Assembly: GCA_965212545.1 (NCBI GenBank)
Contig: CBDBVB010000030.1
Coordinates: 124,001 to 188,000, forward strand
DNA from: JABDIP01 sp965212545
GTDB lineage: Bacteria > Pseudomonadota > Alphaproteobacteria > DSM-16000 > Inquilinaceae
Direction: 5' to 3'
Length of the DNA: 64,000 nucleotides
Shown piece by piece: positions 34,227-42,533 of the stretch; position 1 is the first letter of the stretch; every line of letters starts with the position of its first letter. The position numbers were made by a program, and so were the translations under genes. The notes beneath the pieces are model-generated. The model did no database searches. It had not been told where the DNA came from and saw only the letters and a program-made list of their open reading frames with translations.

Positions 34227-35395
34227 CACGTCAGGATCAGGTCGTCCAACCGCCGGCGCGGCGAGGGGCCTGGCGGCACCGCATAACCCAGCCGGATCAG
34301 CATCTGGACGGTCTCGCCGGTTTGCACACCGATGGTCTGGTGGAACTGCGATTGCAGGTCGGCCATTTCCGGGTATTCCTGCAGCACCTGGCTCATCGGA
34401 TGCATCGCCACGCCGAGCGCCGTCGCCTGCAGATTGAGCCGCACATACGCGCGTCCGGTGGCGATCTGGGTTGCACGGCTGTTGTCGGCCGAAATCATCC
34501 AGGCGAAGCCCATGGCCGTCGCGCTCTGCTCGCCGATCATCGCCGCGCCGGTCTCGAAAGCGGAGGTGTCGGGGTCGAGCATCGCCTCGCGCGATACCAT
34601 GCCGAACTTGCGGCCCCACCAGATCATCGGGCCCTGCAAATCGATGCCGTCCGGATCGGCGGCGATCTCGTCGGCGCCGATCCGCATCAGATCGATGCTC
34701 TCCTTATGGGTGCGCGGCGTCGTCATCTCGATCCGCGAAGCCTCGCCGGCAATGCCGCGCAGGCGCCCGATCAGGCCGCGATCGGTGGTGACGGTCAACG
34801 GAATGGCCGGATCGTCATAGGCGTCGGACAGCGCCCGGGCATGCGCGGCGGACAGCCATCGGTCGGTGTCATAGGGCTCCTTGTCGGAGCGCCGGTCGAA
34901 GATATGCGCGAACAGTGGGTCAGCCGGTAGCGACGGGTCTCGGACAAGGCGGATTCGCGCAACCGGCATGTCGCCGATCTCGCCTACGGGAAACGCGCCG
35001 TCGGGGAACAGCAGCACATCGGCCCGGTACCCCTCGGCGGCCGCCGCCATGACCAGCAGTTCCAGGAAGGTGCCATGGCCGATCATGATCTGCCGGCCAT
35101 AGGGGTCGGTGTGGGGCAGCAGGCGGGTGCGGTCGCAATACAGTGTGATCTCGTCGGCGACGCTGAGATCGACCAGCCAGGGCTGCCGGTTGTGCGGGTT
35201 CGGCGCCAAAATGGCATGCGACAGGGCGCGGATCCGGACATCCGTCTCGGTCGGATCGGGTCCTCGCCAGGCGGCGACCGCGGAGGCCGGCATTCCGTCC
35301 ACCGACACGGCCGCGTAGCCGGCTGCGGCAATCGTCCCGCAGACGACACCGCCGATACCGATGACGCGAATGAACTTGCGACGCGAAATACCCAT
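34226..35395 (-). CDS. Exported Acg-type nitroreductase-family protein
   Basis: 389 aa. Twin-arginine-like start SRRKFIRVIGIGGVV, then a nitroreductase fold: PNPHNRQPWLVDL, GHGTFLELLVMAAAAEGY, GRAYVRLNLQATALG, LIRLGYAVPPGPSPRR. The Acg family (Mycobacterium latency protein) sequesters or binds FMN with reduced catalysis; this copy appears to be exported. Operon with a MarR regulator and a promoter carrying paired palindromes. Confidence 0.85.
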   Translation of the reverse strand: MGISRRKFIRVIGIGGVVCGTIAAAGYAAVSVDGMPASAVAAWRGPDPTETDVRIRALSHAILAPNPHNRQPWLVDLSVADEITLYCDRTRLLPHTDPYGRQIMIGHGTFLELLVMAAAAEGYRADVLLFPDGAFPVGEIGDMPVARIRLVRDPSLPADPLFAHIFDRRSDKEPYDTDRWLSAAHARALSDAYDDPAIPLTVTTDRGLIGRLRGIAGEASRIEMTTPRTHKESIDLMRIGADEIAADPDGIDLQGPMIWWGRKFGMVSREAMLDPDTSAFETGAAMIGEQSATAMGFAWMISADNSRATQIATGRAYVRLNLQATALGVAMHPMSQVLQEYPEMADLQSQFHQTIGVQTGETVQMLIRLGYAVPPGPSPRRRLDDLILT

Positions 35396-35406
35396 CGACC
35401 CCTCCG

Positions 35407-35447
35407 TTGCATTCCAAGGAATATAAAGAACATTCCAGGGAATGCAA
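35407..35447 (-). promoter_or_regulatory. Paired palindromic operator and promoter of the nitroreductase-MarR operon
   Basis: Boxes ATTCCAAGGAAT (35411-35422) and ATTCCAGGGAAT (35432-35443) lie within outer arms TTGC (35407-35410) and GCAA (35444-35447), making the whole segment symmetric. On the minus strand TTGCAT (35447-35442) and TATATT (35425-35420) form a promoter with a 16-base spacer, covered by both boxes. Likely target of the MarR protein encoded by the operon's second gene. Confidence 0.75.
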
Positions 35448-35480
35448 CAGGCGATCTGAGTGATCGATGCCGGGCGCCGG

Positions 35481-36929
35481 TCAAGTCCCTTTCAACAACC
35501 GTCCTCCCCGAGTCTCGGCCGGCTGTCCGTCCCGATACGCAAGGCCGCCATTGACGAACACCATGTCGATGCCGGCCGCCGGCAGGGTCGGATCGTCATA
35601 GGTGGCACGGTCGGCGATGCTGCCGGGATCGAATATGACGAGATCGGCGAAGTTGCCCTCGGCTAGCACGCCGCGACCGGACAGGCTGAAAGTCTCGGCC
35701 GGCAGGCCGGTCATGCGGCGCACCGCCTCCTGCAGCGGAAACAGGCCCTCGTCACGGCTGTAATGGCCGATGACGCGGGGGAACGTGCCCCACAGCCTGG
35801 GGTGCGGATGCGCATCGTGCGGCAGGCCGTCGGAGCCGATCATGGTATGCGGATAGGACAGGATGCGGCGGACATCGGCCTCGTCCATCTGGAAGAAGAC
35901 CGCGCCGGCTGGATCCAGCCGCCGGACTGCGTCCTCTTTCGAACAGCCCCAATCGGCGGCGATGTCGGCCAGGTCGCGCCCGGCCATCTCCGGATGCGGC
36001 TTCGACCAGCTGACCCGGATGCGGATCCGAGGATCCAGGAAGCGCGGGATCAGCACGGTGGACCCGGCAGTATAAGGATAGGCGTCCAGGCCGACTGGCT
36101 GGCCGGCGCGGGCCTTGTCGATCGCCGCCAGGGTCTCGGTGCTGCGTCCCCAATTGTCCGGTCCGGCGCATTTGTGGTGCGAGATCACCACCGGGACCTT
36201 GGCCCGCCGCCCGGTCTCGAAGGTTTCTTCCAGCGAGTCGAGCACGCGGTCATGCTCGTTGCGCATATGGGTGGCATAGATGCCTCCGACCTCGGCCAGG
36301 CACCCGGCCAGCGCCGCCACCTCGTCGATATCGGCGGCCTCGTTGGGCGGATAGAACAGGCCGGTGGAAAATCCGGCGGCACCGGCCGCCAGCCCTTCGC
36401 GGAGCAGCGCGCTCATCTCGGCGATCTCGGTCCCGGTGGCGCGACGGCTCACATCGTCCATCACCCCGACGCGCAGCGAGGCATGGCCGATCAGCGCCGC
36501 CACATTGACCGCCGGCCGCGCCCTTTCGAGCGCCGCCGCGTAATCGGCGAAGCGCGGATAGCGGAATTCCGCCCGCCCGCCCAGCAGGTTCATCGGCGGC
36601 GGCGGGTCTCCTTCCAGCACGATCGGCGACAGGCTGATGCCGCAATTCCCGACGACAACGCTGGTCACGCCCTGGCTGATCTTCGGCAGCATGTCCGGCG
36701 TATCGACCGCCGCCCGGTCGTCATGGGTGTGCACATCGATGAAGCCGGGCGACACCGCGCGGCCGCCAAGGTCGATCTCACGATCGGCAGGGCCGTCGAC
36801 GCCTGCGCCGAGCGCCGCGATGCGGTCTCCCCGCACCGCCAGATCGCCTTGCCGCGGCGGCGCGCCGGTACCGTCGACGATCAGAGCGTCGCGCAGGATC
36901 AGGTCGTAGGGCAGGGGGGCAGCAGTCAT
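35481..36929 (-). CDS. N-acyl-D-amino-acid deacylase / D-aminoacylase family amidohydrolase
   Basis: 482 aa. Amidohydrolase metal site HTHDD after GFIDV; VGNCGISLSP with the metal-bridging Cys typical of D-aminoacylases; STGLFYPPNEAAD, ATHMRNEHDRV, SHHKCAG and the catalytic Asp in MIGSDGLPHDAHPHPRLWGT. Hydrolyses N-acyl (or N-carbamoyl) D-amino acids. Located 65 bases from the PuuE gene on the same strand, so possibly recruited into ureide or hydantoin breakdown; substrate is inference. Confidence 0.9.
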   Translation of the reverse strand: MTAAPLPYDLILRDALIVDGTGAPPRQGDLAVRGDRIAALGAGVDGPADREIDLGGRAVSPGFIDVHTHDDRAAVDTPDMLPKISQGVTSVVVGNCGISLSPIVLEGDPPPPMNLLGGRAEFRYPRFADYAAALERARPAVNVAALIGHASLRVGVMDDVSRRATGTEIAEMSALLREGLAAGAAGFSTGLFYPPNEAADIDEVAALAGCLAEVGGIYATHMRNEHDRVLDSLEETFETGRRAKVPVVISHHKCAGPDNWGRSTETLAAIDKARAGQPVGLDAYPYTAGSTVLIPRFLDPRIRIRVSWSKPHPEMAGRDLADIAADWGCSKEDAVRRLDPAGAVFFQMDEADVRRILSYPHTMIGSDGLPHDAHPHPRLWGTFPRVIGHYSRDEGLFPLQEAVRRMTGLPAETFSLSGRGVLAEGNFADLVIFDPGSIADRATYDDPTLPAAGIDMVFVNGGLAYRDGQPAETRGGRLLKGT

Positions 36930-36994
36930 GACGGTCTCTTTCCTCGGTCGTCATCTCGGCGAATGCGGAAACGACGGGGATTCAGGGTCGTGCC

Positions 36995-37912
36995 TTACCT
37001 CTCCGCCCTGAACGGATGGCGATCGATCCAGTGGCGGGCGATGTCGATGCGGCGGCAGACCCAGACCTTGTCCTTCTCCGCCACGTAGTCGAGGAAGCGG
37101 GCCAGCGCCGCGGCGCGCCCCGGCCGTCCGACCAGCCGGCAGTGCAGCCCGACGGACATCATCTTCGGGCTGTCCTCGCCCTCTTCGTACAGCGTGTCGA
37201 AACTGTCCTTCAGATAGGCGAAGAACTGGTCGCCGGAATTGAAGCCCTGGGCGGTGGCGAAGCGCATGTCGTTGGCATCCAGGGTGTAGGGAATGACCAG
37301 ATGCGGCCGGCCATGGTCGGTGTTCCAGTAGGGCAGATCGTCGGCATAGGAATCGCTGTCGTAGAGGAAGCCGCCTTCCTCGACCACCAGACGGCGGGTA
37401 TTCGGTCCGCAGCGCCCGGTATACCAGCCGACGGGCCGCTCGCCGGTGGCCTTGCGGATGGCATCGATGGCCAGCCGCATATGCTCCCGCTCGGTGGCCT
37501 CGTCGGTGTCCTGATAGTCGATCCAGCGCCAGCCATGGCTGGCGATCTCGTGCCCCGCCGTGATCATGGCCCGCGCCAGCTCCGGGTACCGTTCGATCGC
37601 CATGCCGACGCCATAGCAGGTCAGCCGCATGCTGCGCTCGGCGAACAGGCGCAGAACCCGCCACACCCCGGCGCGGCTGCCGTATTCGTAGATCGACTCC
37701 ATGTTGATGTGGCGCCGGCCCGCCAACGGCTGGGCGCCCACGATCTCCGACAGGAACGCCTCGGACGCCGGGTCGCCGTGCAGGATGCAGTTCTCACCGC
37801 CTTCCTCGTAGTTCAGCACGAACTGGACGGCGATCCGCGCCCCGCCGGGCCAGTCGGCATGCGGCGGATTGGGCCCGTAGCCGACCAGGTCGCGAGGGTA
37901 ACTGCTGTCCAT
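36995..37912 (-). CDS. puuE: PuuE-type allantoinase (polysaccharide-deacetylase fold)
   Basis: 305 aa. NodB-like deacetylase fold with the PuuE-specific N-terminus RDLVGYGPNPPHADWPGGAR, VQFVLNYEEGGE, the metal-site region HEIASHGWRWIDY and GWYTGRCGPNTRRL. Metal-independent allantoinase that converts allantoin to allantoate. Divergent from the allantoate amidohydrolase-like gene across 81 bp; the two act in consecutive steps. Confidence 0.92.
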   Translation of the reverse strand: MDSSYPRDLVGYGPNPPHADWPGGARIAVQFVLNYEEGGENCILHGDPASEAFLSEIVGAQPLAGRRHINMESIYEYGSRAGVWRVLRLFAERSMRLTCYGVGMAIERYPELARAMITAGHEIASHGWRWIDYQDTDEATEREHMRLAIDAIRKATGERPVGWYTGRCGPNTRRLVVEEGGFLYDSDSYADDLPYWNTDHGRPHLVIPYTLDANDMRFATAQGFNSGDQFFAYLKDSFDTLYEEGEDSPKMMSVGLHCRLVGRPGRAAALARFLDYVAEKDKVWVCRRIDIARHWIDRHPFRAER

Positions 37913-37993
37913 GTGGCGCTCTCCGTCTTGCCCGGCGGCTGCGGGCGGGATAAGTCAGGGCGTTCGCCCGATTTCAATCCGGAGCACTGTGCC

Positions 37994-39258
37994 ATGGCAT
38001 CTCCCCCGTCGGAACAGGCATTGGCCGCCGCCGCCCGAGTCGATGAGCGGCGGCTATGGACGCGGCACATGGATATGGCGCGGCATGGCGCGCGGGATGA
38101 TGGCGGGGTCAACCGCCAGGCGTTTTCCGCAGAGGACGCGGCCGGCCGGGTCGAACTGGCGTCCTGGGCGGAGGCGCTCGGCTTCACGCTGTATGTCGAC
38201 CCGATCACCAACCTCTATGTCCGTAGGGCTGGCACCGACCCCGACGCGACCCCGGTACTGGCTGGCAGCCATCTCGACAGCCAGCCCATGGGCGGCAAGT
38301 TCGACGGCGCCTTCGGCGTGCTCGCCGCCTTCGAGGCGCTGCAGGCGATCGACGAGGCCGGCATCGAGACCCGCCGGCCGATCGAGGCGGTGGCCTGGGT
38401 GAATGAGGAGGGTTCGCGCTTCCAGCCCGGCATGAGCGGATCCTTCGTCTTCACCGGGATCATGCCGATGGAGGAAGCCGTTGCGGCGCAGGACATCGAG
38501 GGCATCGCCGTCGCCGATACCCTGGCGGCGATGCGGGCGGCGACGCCATCGGCCACCGAGCGGCCGCTCGGCATCGAGGTTGCCGCCTATGTCGAGGCCC
38601 ATATCGAGCAGGGACCGCGGCTGGAGGCGGCCGGTCTGCCGATCGGCGTCGTCACCGGCATTCAGGGGCCAGGTGGTTCGCCATCGAGGTCACAGGACAC
38701 GCCGATCATGCCGGCACGACGCCGCGCGCCCAGCGCCGGGACGCGCTGCTGGCCGCTACCCGCATGGTGGCGGCGCTGGAGGACCTGACCGCTGATCCGG
38801 ATGATGTGGTGCGCTTCACCGTCGGTCGCTTCGACGTGGTGCCCGGCTCCCCGAACACGGTGCCCGATCGGGTGTTCTTCACCATCGACCTGCGGCACCC
38901 CGATGCCGAAGTGCTGACCCGACTGGGCGACGCCATCGACGCCACCTGCCATGAGCAGGCCGGCCCCTGCGGCGTCAGCGTCACGGAGACCCAGCACAGC
39001 GCCCCGGTCGCCTTCCCGGACCATATGCGCGATACGATACGCGATGCCGCGGAAGCACTCGACCTCGCCTATATGGACCTGCCGTCCGGCGCCGGCCACG
39101 ATGCCAAGGCGCTGGCGGATATCTGCCCGACCGGCATGATCTTCGTGCCCTGCGAGAAGGGCATCAGCCACAACCCGGCGGAGAACGCCACGCCCGCCGA
39201 CCTTGCCGCCGGCGCCCGGGTGCTGGCCGCAGCGCTGGTCGATCTTGCCAATGGTTGA
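37994..39258 (+). pseudogene. Allantoate amidohydrolase-like M20 peptidase, frameshifted
   Basis: Two halves of an M20/AllC/HyuC enzyme in adjacent frames. First half from ATG 37994 (GGAG at 37981): LAGSHLDSQPMGGKFDGAFG (metal ligands), WVNEEGSRF, EAHIEQGP, GVVTGIQG. It loses frame in the GGGG run 38664-38667; a fifth G would give IQGARWFAIEVTGHADHAGT and join the second half (GRFDVVPGSPNTVPD, LPSGAGHDAKAL, ISHNPAE) to the stop at 39258. Length would then be 421 aa, normal. Whether allantoate or N-carbamoyl amino acids are the substrate is open, but context next to PuuE favours allantoate. The defect sits at a homopolymer, so an assembly error is possible. Confidence 0.85.
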
Positions 39259-39261
39259 GTG

Positions 39262-39753
39262 ATGGCGCGCTCCTTGGCAGTCGATAGCGTTGTCACACTG
39301 ACTGAGATCACGCGCGACAGTATTGCGACCGTCCTCGCGTTGGCTGTCGCACCGGATCAGCGCCGCCTCGTGGCGACCAACGCCGAGTCCATCGCCGAGG
39401 CCCATTTTAGAAAGGGGGCGTGGTTCCGGGCGATCGAGGCCGATGGTGAGCCGGTCGGCTTCGTCATGCTGTTCGATCCGTCCTTACCGGGCGCAACGAT
39501 GGAAGCGGATGACCGGCCGGACGACCTGATGCTGTGGCGGTTCATGATCGACCATCGCCACCAGCGCCGCGGTATCGGCCGCGCGGCGCTCGATTTGATC
39601 GTCGCACATGCCCGCACCCGGCCCGGCATCGTCAGGCTCGTATCGAGCTATGTGCCGGGCGACGGCGGACCGCGTGACTTCTATCTCACCTATGGATTCG
39701 TCGAGACCGGGGAGATCGACGATGACGAGGTCGTGATCGCCTATGCGTTTTGA
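39262..39753 (+). CDS. GNAT family N-acetyltransferase (diamine-acetyltransferase-like)
   Basis: 163 aa from ATG 39262; GTG 39259 directly before it is the alternative. Motif MIDHRHQRRGIGRAALDLI and the late DFYLTYGFVETGE; the pattern GEPVGFVMLFDP...DLMLWRFMID resembles spermidine/diamine acetyltransferases. Follows the amidohydrolase gene by three bases and converges with a short minus-strand gene, overlapping its tail. Confidence 0.87.
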   Translation: MARSLAVDSVVTLTEITRDSIATVLALAVAPDQRRLVATNAESIAEAHFRKGAWFRAIEADGEPVGFVMLFDPSLPGATMEADDRPDDLMLWRFMIDHRHQRRGIGRAALDLIVAHARTRPGIVRLVSSYVPGDGGPRDFYLTYGFVETGEIDDDEVVIAYAF

Positions 39754-40025
39754 CGCGACCGGCCGGGAGGCTCGAGCAACGCCGTGAGCGTATCACGGCA
39801 GGGAGAGGTCCGGATGAAATCGGCCACCGGTATTTCCCCGTTCTCTTCGGCAAGCTCCAGCCGGTCCAACTCTGCCGGCAGCAGGCGGCGCAGTTCCAGC
39901 AGATGGTTGAACTGGGCGTCGCAGGCCGGAATGGGCGCCGGGTAGCGCAAGATTTCCTCCGCCACTGCGTTTGACAGCAGCTCCATCCCCAGCCGCAGCC
40001 GGTCCCAGTCCGATCGCACAGCCAT
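39741..40025 (-). CDS. Small hypothetical protein
   Basis: 94 aa, helical, no signal peptide or membrane segment. Contains SDWDRLRLGMELLSNAV, RYPAPIPACDAQFNHLLELR and a Leu/Glu-rich centre. No family recognised. Overlaps the GNAT gene tail-to-tail by 13 bases and lies downstream of the M48 gene. Confidence 0.6.
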   Translation of the reverse strand: MAVRSDWDRLRLGMELLSNAVAEEILRYPAPIPACDAQFNHLLELRRLLPAELDRLELAEENGEIPVADFIRTSPCRDTLTALLEPPGRSRQNA

Positions 40026-40076
40026 GGCGGCGAGTCTGCCGCAATCGACCGCTCCGGGAAAGTCCCGTCGGCGGCG

Positions 40077-41876
40077 TCAGACTTCCCAGCGCCTCCGGAC
40101 GTATAGGAGAAGCTCGCGCTCGGACTCCGGCAACTCGCCATCCGCCATGGCGATGCCCTTCAGATAGTCGTACACCGCGCGCCGCTTCTCGGCGTCGAAC
40201 TCGATCGACAGGTCGTCGACGGTCCGGCGGAAATCGGGCAGGTCGTCCGGCTCGCTGCAACACTCGCGGAACTCGATCCGATCGAAACCCGGCATCAGGC
40301 GGGCACCGATTTCCTCGGCGACGGCGATCTCCTCCAGGCTGACGCTGCCGTCGACGCTGATCAGCGCGGCGCTCAGCTCGTAGATCGTGTTGTCGCTGGC
40401 CGGTAGGGGCTTCTGTGCAACGCGGTCCTCCGAGGGCATCTCGCAGGCGCGCCGCAGCGAGTCTCCTGGCGGATCGGCGGCGCCCATCATCACCATCAGC
40501 CGGTGCTCCTGTATCGTCAGGTCCCGCTCGAGCATCTGCGGGTTGTCGATCAGTGCATCGCCGCTGCCGCCCGGACCGACCAACGTTTCCACGGTCAGGG
40601 TCTCGGGGTCGAAGCCGATATTGCGATACCGCGCGTCGATTGTGGGATGGGAGTCGGTGGGATGGGGGATCTCGGCGGTCATGATCTCGTTCATGATCGC
40701 CCCGACCGCCTTGTGGGACACGTCGTATTTGGCCGCATCCTCGAAGGTCTTGGAGATGTTCGCGTTGACCTTGCCCTGGTTCAGGCGCTGAACGTTCTCC
40801 TCGCGCACGTGATCCCAGACCGGCCCGTAGACCGCTACCTTGCCCAGGGCGGACGCCAGCGCCTGCGGGCTGGAAACGCTGACTCCGACCCGGTCGGCCT
40901 CGAACTCGCGGTCGCGGCTGATCATGCGCTCGTTGCGCGCGAACAGCTCGATCATCAGCGACAGCATGGACAGCGCCGGCAACCGGGCGATGGCGGCCAC
41001 GTTCATCCCGCCGCTGTCCAGCGTGTCTATGGCCCGGGCCAGGCCGGAATAGACCGGCGCGAATTTCAGCGTGTAGGCGGTGTCCGAACCCTTGAAGTGC
41101 CCAAGCTCATGACCGATCACGGCCCGCAGCTCATCCAGGTTGAACAGGCGCATCAGGGGCAGGGACAGAAACAGGGTCTCGCCCTTGACCGGCCGGTCCT
41201 CGTTGATGATCTCGACATCGGCGGCGGTGGCGAAGAAGGTCGGATCCAGGCCGACGATGATGTTGTCTGGCGGATGGGCGCCGACCTTGCGCGCGATCTG
41301 GGCCACGAACTCCCACAGCTTCGGCGCACGGGTCTTGTCGACCACCTTTGCGAAGATCTGGGTCGAGGGCCGGCGGCCGAGCCGGAGGGTGGCGCCGATC
41401 AGCTTGAACCCGCCGAACAGGGCGCCGAGTGCGATCATGCCCACCAGCCAGATATGCAGCCGGCCGATGGCGTGGATCTCCGCCGCCGCCACGGTATAGG
41501 TCAGGATGGCGCCCTGGACGAACACCAGGGCGGTCACCAGCAGCAGCGACAGCGGGATCAGCAGCGGGAAGATCGCCGCGTTGAGCTCGCGGCTGCGGCC
41601 GGCCACCATGGCGGTGACGAAATACAGCGCCATCAGGTCGAAGGCGGCGACGCCGGACCAGAAACTGGCGTCTCGAAGCATGACAAGGCGCCGCACGGTG
41701 CCGCAGCCATTGTCGGCGAACAGGCTCTCCGTGGAGCAATGGGTGATCATTTCCGGCGGCACCGGGCGGCCGTTCAACAATTCGCCCAGGATCCATTCTG
41801 CGGTGAAGAAGCCGGCCACCGGGATCGCCAAGCCCACGATGAACGCGACTAGAAGCTTCCGCACCATGGCCAGCAC
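40077..41876 (-). CDS. Membrane M48 metalloprotease with C-terminal TerB-like domain
   Basis: 599 aa; GTG 41876 has AGGG upstream, ATG 41867 is an alternative. Four hydrophobic segments in the first ~190 residues, then the M48 catalytic motif VIGHELGHFKGSD, the third-ligand region ISRDREFEADRVGV, and PTDSHPTIDARYRNIG as in HtpX/Ste24 proteins. The last ~110 residues (ALISVDGSVSLEEI, FDAEKRRAVYDYLKGIAMAD) form a TerB-like Asp-rich helical domain. HtpX-type proteases clear damaged membrane proteins; TerB domains occur in tellurite and phage-stress proteins, so a stress role is likely. Confidence 0.88.
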   Translation of the reverse strand: MLAMVRKLLVAFIVGLAIPVAGFFTAEWILGELLNGRPVPPEMITHCSTESLFADNGCGTVRRLVMLRDASFWSGVAAFDLMALYFVTAMVAGRSRELNAAIFPLLIPLSLLLVTALVFVQGAILTYTVAAAEIHAIGRLHIWLVGMIALGALFGGFKLIGATLRLGRRPSTQIFAKVVDKTRAPKLWEFVAQIARKVGAHPPDNIIVGLDPTFFATAADVEIINEDRPVKGETLFLSLPLMRLFNLDELRAVIGHELGHFKGSDTAYTLKFAPVYSGLARAIDTLDSGGMNVAAIARLPALSMLSLMIELFARNERMISRDREFEADRVGVSVSSPQALASALGKVAVYGPVWDHVREENVQRLNQGKVNANISKTFEDAAKYDVSHKAVGAIMNEIMTAEIPHPTDSHPTIDARYRNIGFDPETLTVETLVGPGGSGDALIDNPQMLERDLTIQEHRLMVMMGAADPPGDSLRRACEMPSEDRVAQKPLPASDNTIYELSAALISVDGSVSLEEIAVAEEIGARLMPGFDRIEFRECCSEPDDLPDFRRTVDDLSIEFDAEKRRAVYDYLKGIAMADGELPESERELLLYVRRRWEV

Positions 41877-41974
41877 CCACGTATCGCCCTAATTGGAAGA
41901 GTGATGCGGGTATACCAACCTTTAGATGAAAGATTGGTTGACTGGTCGATGGCATTCGGTCGAATGGTCAGAAG

Positions 41975-42439
41975 ATGAATCCAGACGCCCTTGTCATCGC
42001 TTTTCTGGCGCAATCCGAATTTGAGACAGGCGCGCCCACGCCGATCGCATCGGCGCCCTGGATCGACTCTTTCGAGGATACGGTCGGGCTCCGATTTCCC
42101 GGCGCATTCGGCCGATTGGTAAGGAGCTACGCATTCCCTGAGTTCGAAGCCGGAAGCTTGTGGTTTTATCCGAATTCGGGCTACTCCGACGGGGACCTTG
42201 TCCGGAGAATCGTAGCTGACCCGGTGCTTGCCAAAGTGACGCGTGCTAACGGCCTGTTGCATTTTGCCCGGCCTGCCGACGGGTCCTACGATCCCATCTG
42301 CTTCGACATGACTCAGAAGTCAGGGCCGCCGATTGTGAGGTTGGATCACGAGGCCGCTCTGCTGAATGAGAAGATTGTCGTTGTCGACAAGATTGCTGCT
42401 TCGTTTGAAGCTTTCATGCGGAGATATGTCGATACCTGA
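41975..42439 (+). CDS. SMI1/KNR4 (SUKH) family protein
   Basis: 154 aa. SUKH features: SAPWIDSFEDTVGLRFPGAF, then LVRSYAFPEFEAGSLWFYPN, FARPADGSYDPICFDM, IVRLDHEAALL. Many SUKH proteins are immunity factors to polymorphic or contact-dependent toxins; no toxin gene is adjacent, so this may be an orphan immunity or a housekeeping member. Divergent from the M48 gene across 98 bp. Confidence 0.8.
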   Translation: MNPDALVIAFLAQSEFETGAPTPIASAPWIDSFEDTVGLRFPGAFGRLVRSYAFPEFEAGSLWFYPNSGYSDGDLVRRIVADPVLAKVTRANGLLHFARPADGSYDPICFDMTQKSGPPIVRLDHEAALLNEKIVVVDKIAASFEAFMRRYVDT

Positions 42440-42533
42440 TGTCGGGTCCAGACCCGGAACGCTCTCGACGGCTTTGGAGCCTCACTCCAGTCTGTTGCAG
42501 TACACCAACAGGGCTGCTGGCCGCCCTTGATCC

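Noticed and set aside
35763..37088. Long plus-strand frame opposite the D-aminoacylase gene
   Set aside because: No motif, antisense composition; the minus strand encodes a clear amidohydrolase.
42440..42533. Possible small RNA or tRNA between the SUKH and FAD oxidase genes
   Set aside because: Only weak short inverted repeats; no acceptor stem or T-loop pattern.
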